From a bacterium (GTDB lineage Bacteria; Krumholzibacteriota; Krumholzibacteria; LZORAL124-64-63): DNA of 5,770 bases. Shown piece after piece: positions 5,132 to 5,770 of the stretch (its first letter is position 1; every line of letters starts with the position of its first letter). Below the pieces are notes generated by a model that saw nothing but the letters and a program-made list of their open reading frames with translations, ran no database searches and was not told the origin of the DNA. The DNA lies in NCBI GenBank assembly GCA_016873405.1, contig VGXH01000140.1:1-5770 (forward strand). Direction: 5' to 3'. The position numbers were made by a program, and so were the translations under genes.

Positions 5132-5770
5132 GGCCCGCTGGTATCCAGTTCCGTGCCAGCGCGCAGGCGTTCGTAGCGGGCCAGGACGCGGGACACGTAG
5201 TTCCGGGTCTCGCGGAAGGCCGGGATCCGGCCGCCGGCGCGGTCCACGTTGCCCGGCCCGGCGTTGTAGGCGGCCAGGGCCAGGTCCAGGCGACCCTCGT
5301 AGCGCTCGAGCTGGTCGGCCAGGTAGCGGGAGCCGCCGCCCAGGTTCGCGCCGGGGTCGGTCGGGTCGGCCACGCCCAGGTCGCGAGCGGTGCCCGGCAT
5401 CAACTGCATGAGCCCGCGCGCGCCGGCGCGCGAGCGCGCCTGCGGGTCGCCGCCGGACTCCTCCATCACGACCGCGAGGACCAGGCGCGGATCCAGGCCG
5501 CTGGCACCGGACGCCGCCGCGATCTGGGCGCCGAAGCGGCGGACGGTGTCCCCTTCGGCGGCATTCAGGGGCGCCGCCGCCAGACGTCGATCGACCGGCA
5601 GCAGCGCCGGCCGGACCGGCCGCGGTTCGGCCCGGTCCTGTCCCGCGACCCCGGTCACGGCGACCGCAGGCCCCCGGTTCGCGGCGTCGGCGTGGACCGC
5701 CGGCGCCGCGCCGGCGGGCAGCTCGCCGAGGTCCTGGACGCGCGGCGCCGCCGGCAGGCGCGGCAGCCCC
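5128..5770 (-). CDS. SLT-family lytic transglycosylase domain protein, 5' end outside the window (possible FlgJ fusion)
   Basis: The frame is open from the right edge to TGA 5130-5128. The catalytic part has the SLT (family 1) motifs. The first is 'VVMEESGGDPQA', where the Glu before Ser (codon 5460-5458) is the expected acid catalyst. It is followed by 'GARGLMQLMPGTA', 'DPGANLGGGSRYL', 'LALAAYNAGPGNVDR' and 'TRNYVSRVLARY'. It would cleave the MurNAc-GlcNAc bond with 1,6-anhydro product formation, making space for the flagellar rod. An in-frame GTG at 5658-5656 exists. However, the open Pro/Ala/Gly-rich stretch continues upstream to the edge without a signal peptide or Shine-Dalgarno, so I treat it as an interdomain linker. 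A rod-cap domain (FlgJ-like) upstream is plausible but not visible. It overlaps flgN by four bases and is the most upstream operon gene visible. Confidence 0.85.
   Translation of the reverse strand, partial: GLPRLPAAPRVQDLGELPAGAAPAVHADAANRGPAVAVTGVAGQDRAEPRPVRPALLPVDRRLAAAPLNAAEGDTVRRFGAQIAAASGASGLDPRLVLAVVMEESGGDPQARSRAGARGLMQLMPGTARDLGVADPTDPGANLGGGSRYLADQLERYEGRLDLALAAYNAGPGNVDRAGGRIPAFRETRNYVSRVLARYERLRAGTELDTSGP

Noticed and set aside
3152..5176. A 674-codon open frame on the plus strand opposite flgK and flgN
   Set aside because: Same reason: it is the shadow of two real genes, with shadow-type composition (His-, Gln-, Val-, Asp- and Arg-rich) and no ribosome binding site or recognisable family.
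5417..5432. A perfect 16-bp palindrome CGCGCGCCGGCGCGCG
   Set aside because: It lies inside the lytic transglycosylase gene, where alternating Arg and Ala/Gly codons with G/C third positions produce it. There is no sign of a regulatory or mobile-element role.

Overview
The window is a GC-rich (roughly 70% by eye), densely packed late-flagellar locus from a Gram-negative-type bacterium. Every gene recognised belongs to flagellar assembly or its post-transcriptional control. FliW with CsrA next to flgK-flgL, FliS/FliT-type chaperones, and an SLT-type lytic transglycosylase in the flagellar operon together suggest a deep-branching or delta-like lineage (for example Desulfobacterota/Myxococcota-like or FCB-group/Gemmatimonadota-like). 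They do not suggest an enteric bacterium. The exact phylum cannot be fixed from this sequence.

Layout. On the plus strand, at the left, lie the 3' part of fliS (flagellin export chaperone) and, one base after its stop, a small helical FliT-like gene. These end at 686. On the minus strand, read from right to left, a tight operon runs: lytic transglycosylase domain (5' end beyond the window) - flgN - flgK - flgL - fliW - csrA. It ends at 760. The two convergent units meet in a 73-bp gap (687-759). Most of that gap is a strong two-tier inverted repeat, probably a shared bidirectional terminator.

How the genes work together. The lytic transglycosylase would open peptidoglycan for the growing rod. 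FlgN is the export chaperone for FlgK and FlgL, the two hook-filament junction proteins encoded directly after it. FliS and FliT are the matching chaperones for flagellin and the filament cap. FliW and CsrA form the partner-switch module that couples flagellin export to flagellin translation. Gene overlaps and stop codons embedded in Shine-Dalgarno sequences indicate translational coupling along the minus-strand operon.

The most interesting signals are four. First, a small hairpin on the csrA leader presents the csrA Shine-Dalgarno sequence in its loop and matches the CsrA SELEX consensus at 10 of 12 positions, suggesting CsrA autoregulation. Second, FlgL is enlarged by two tandem hook-IN type domains. 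Third, CsrA has a long charged C-terminal tail beside a cognate FliW. Fourth, the lytic transglycosylase frame stays open to the window edge through a Pro/Ala-rich linker, so it may be the C-terminal half of a FlgJ-type fusion. No mobile element, CRISPR array, tRNA or rRNA was seen, and I found no clearly novel system.
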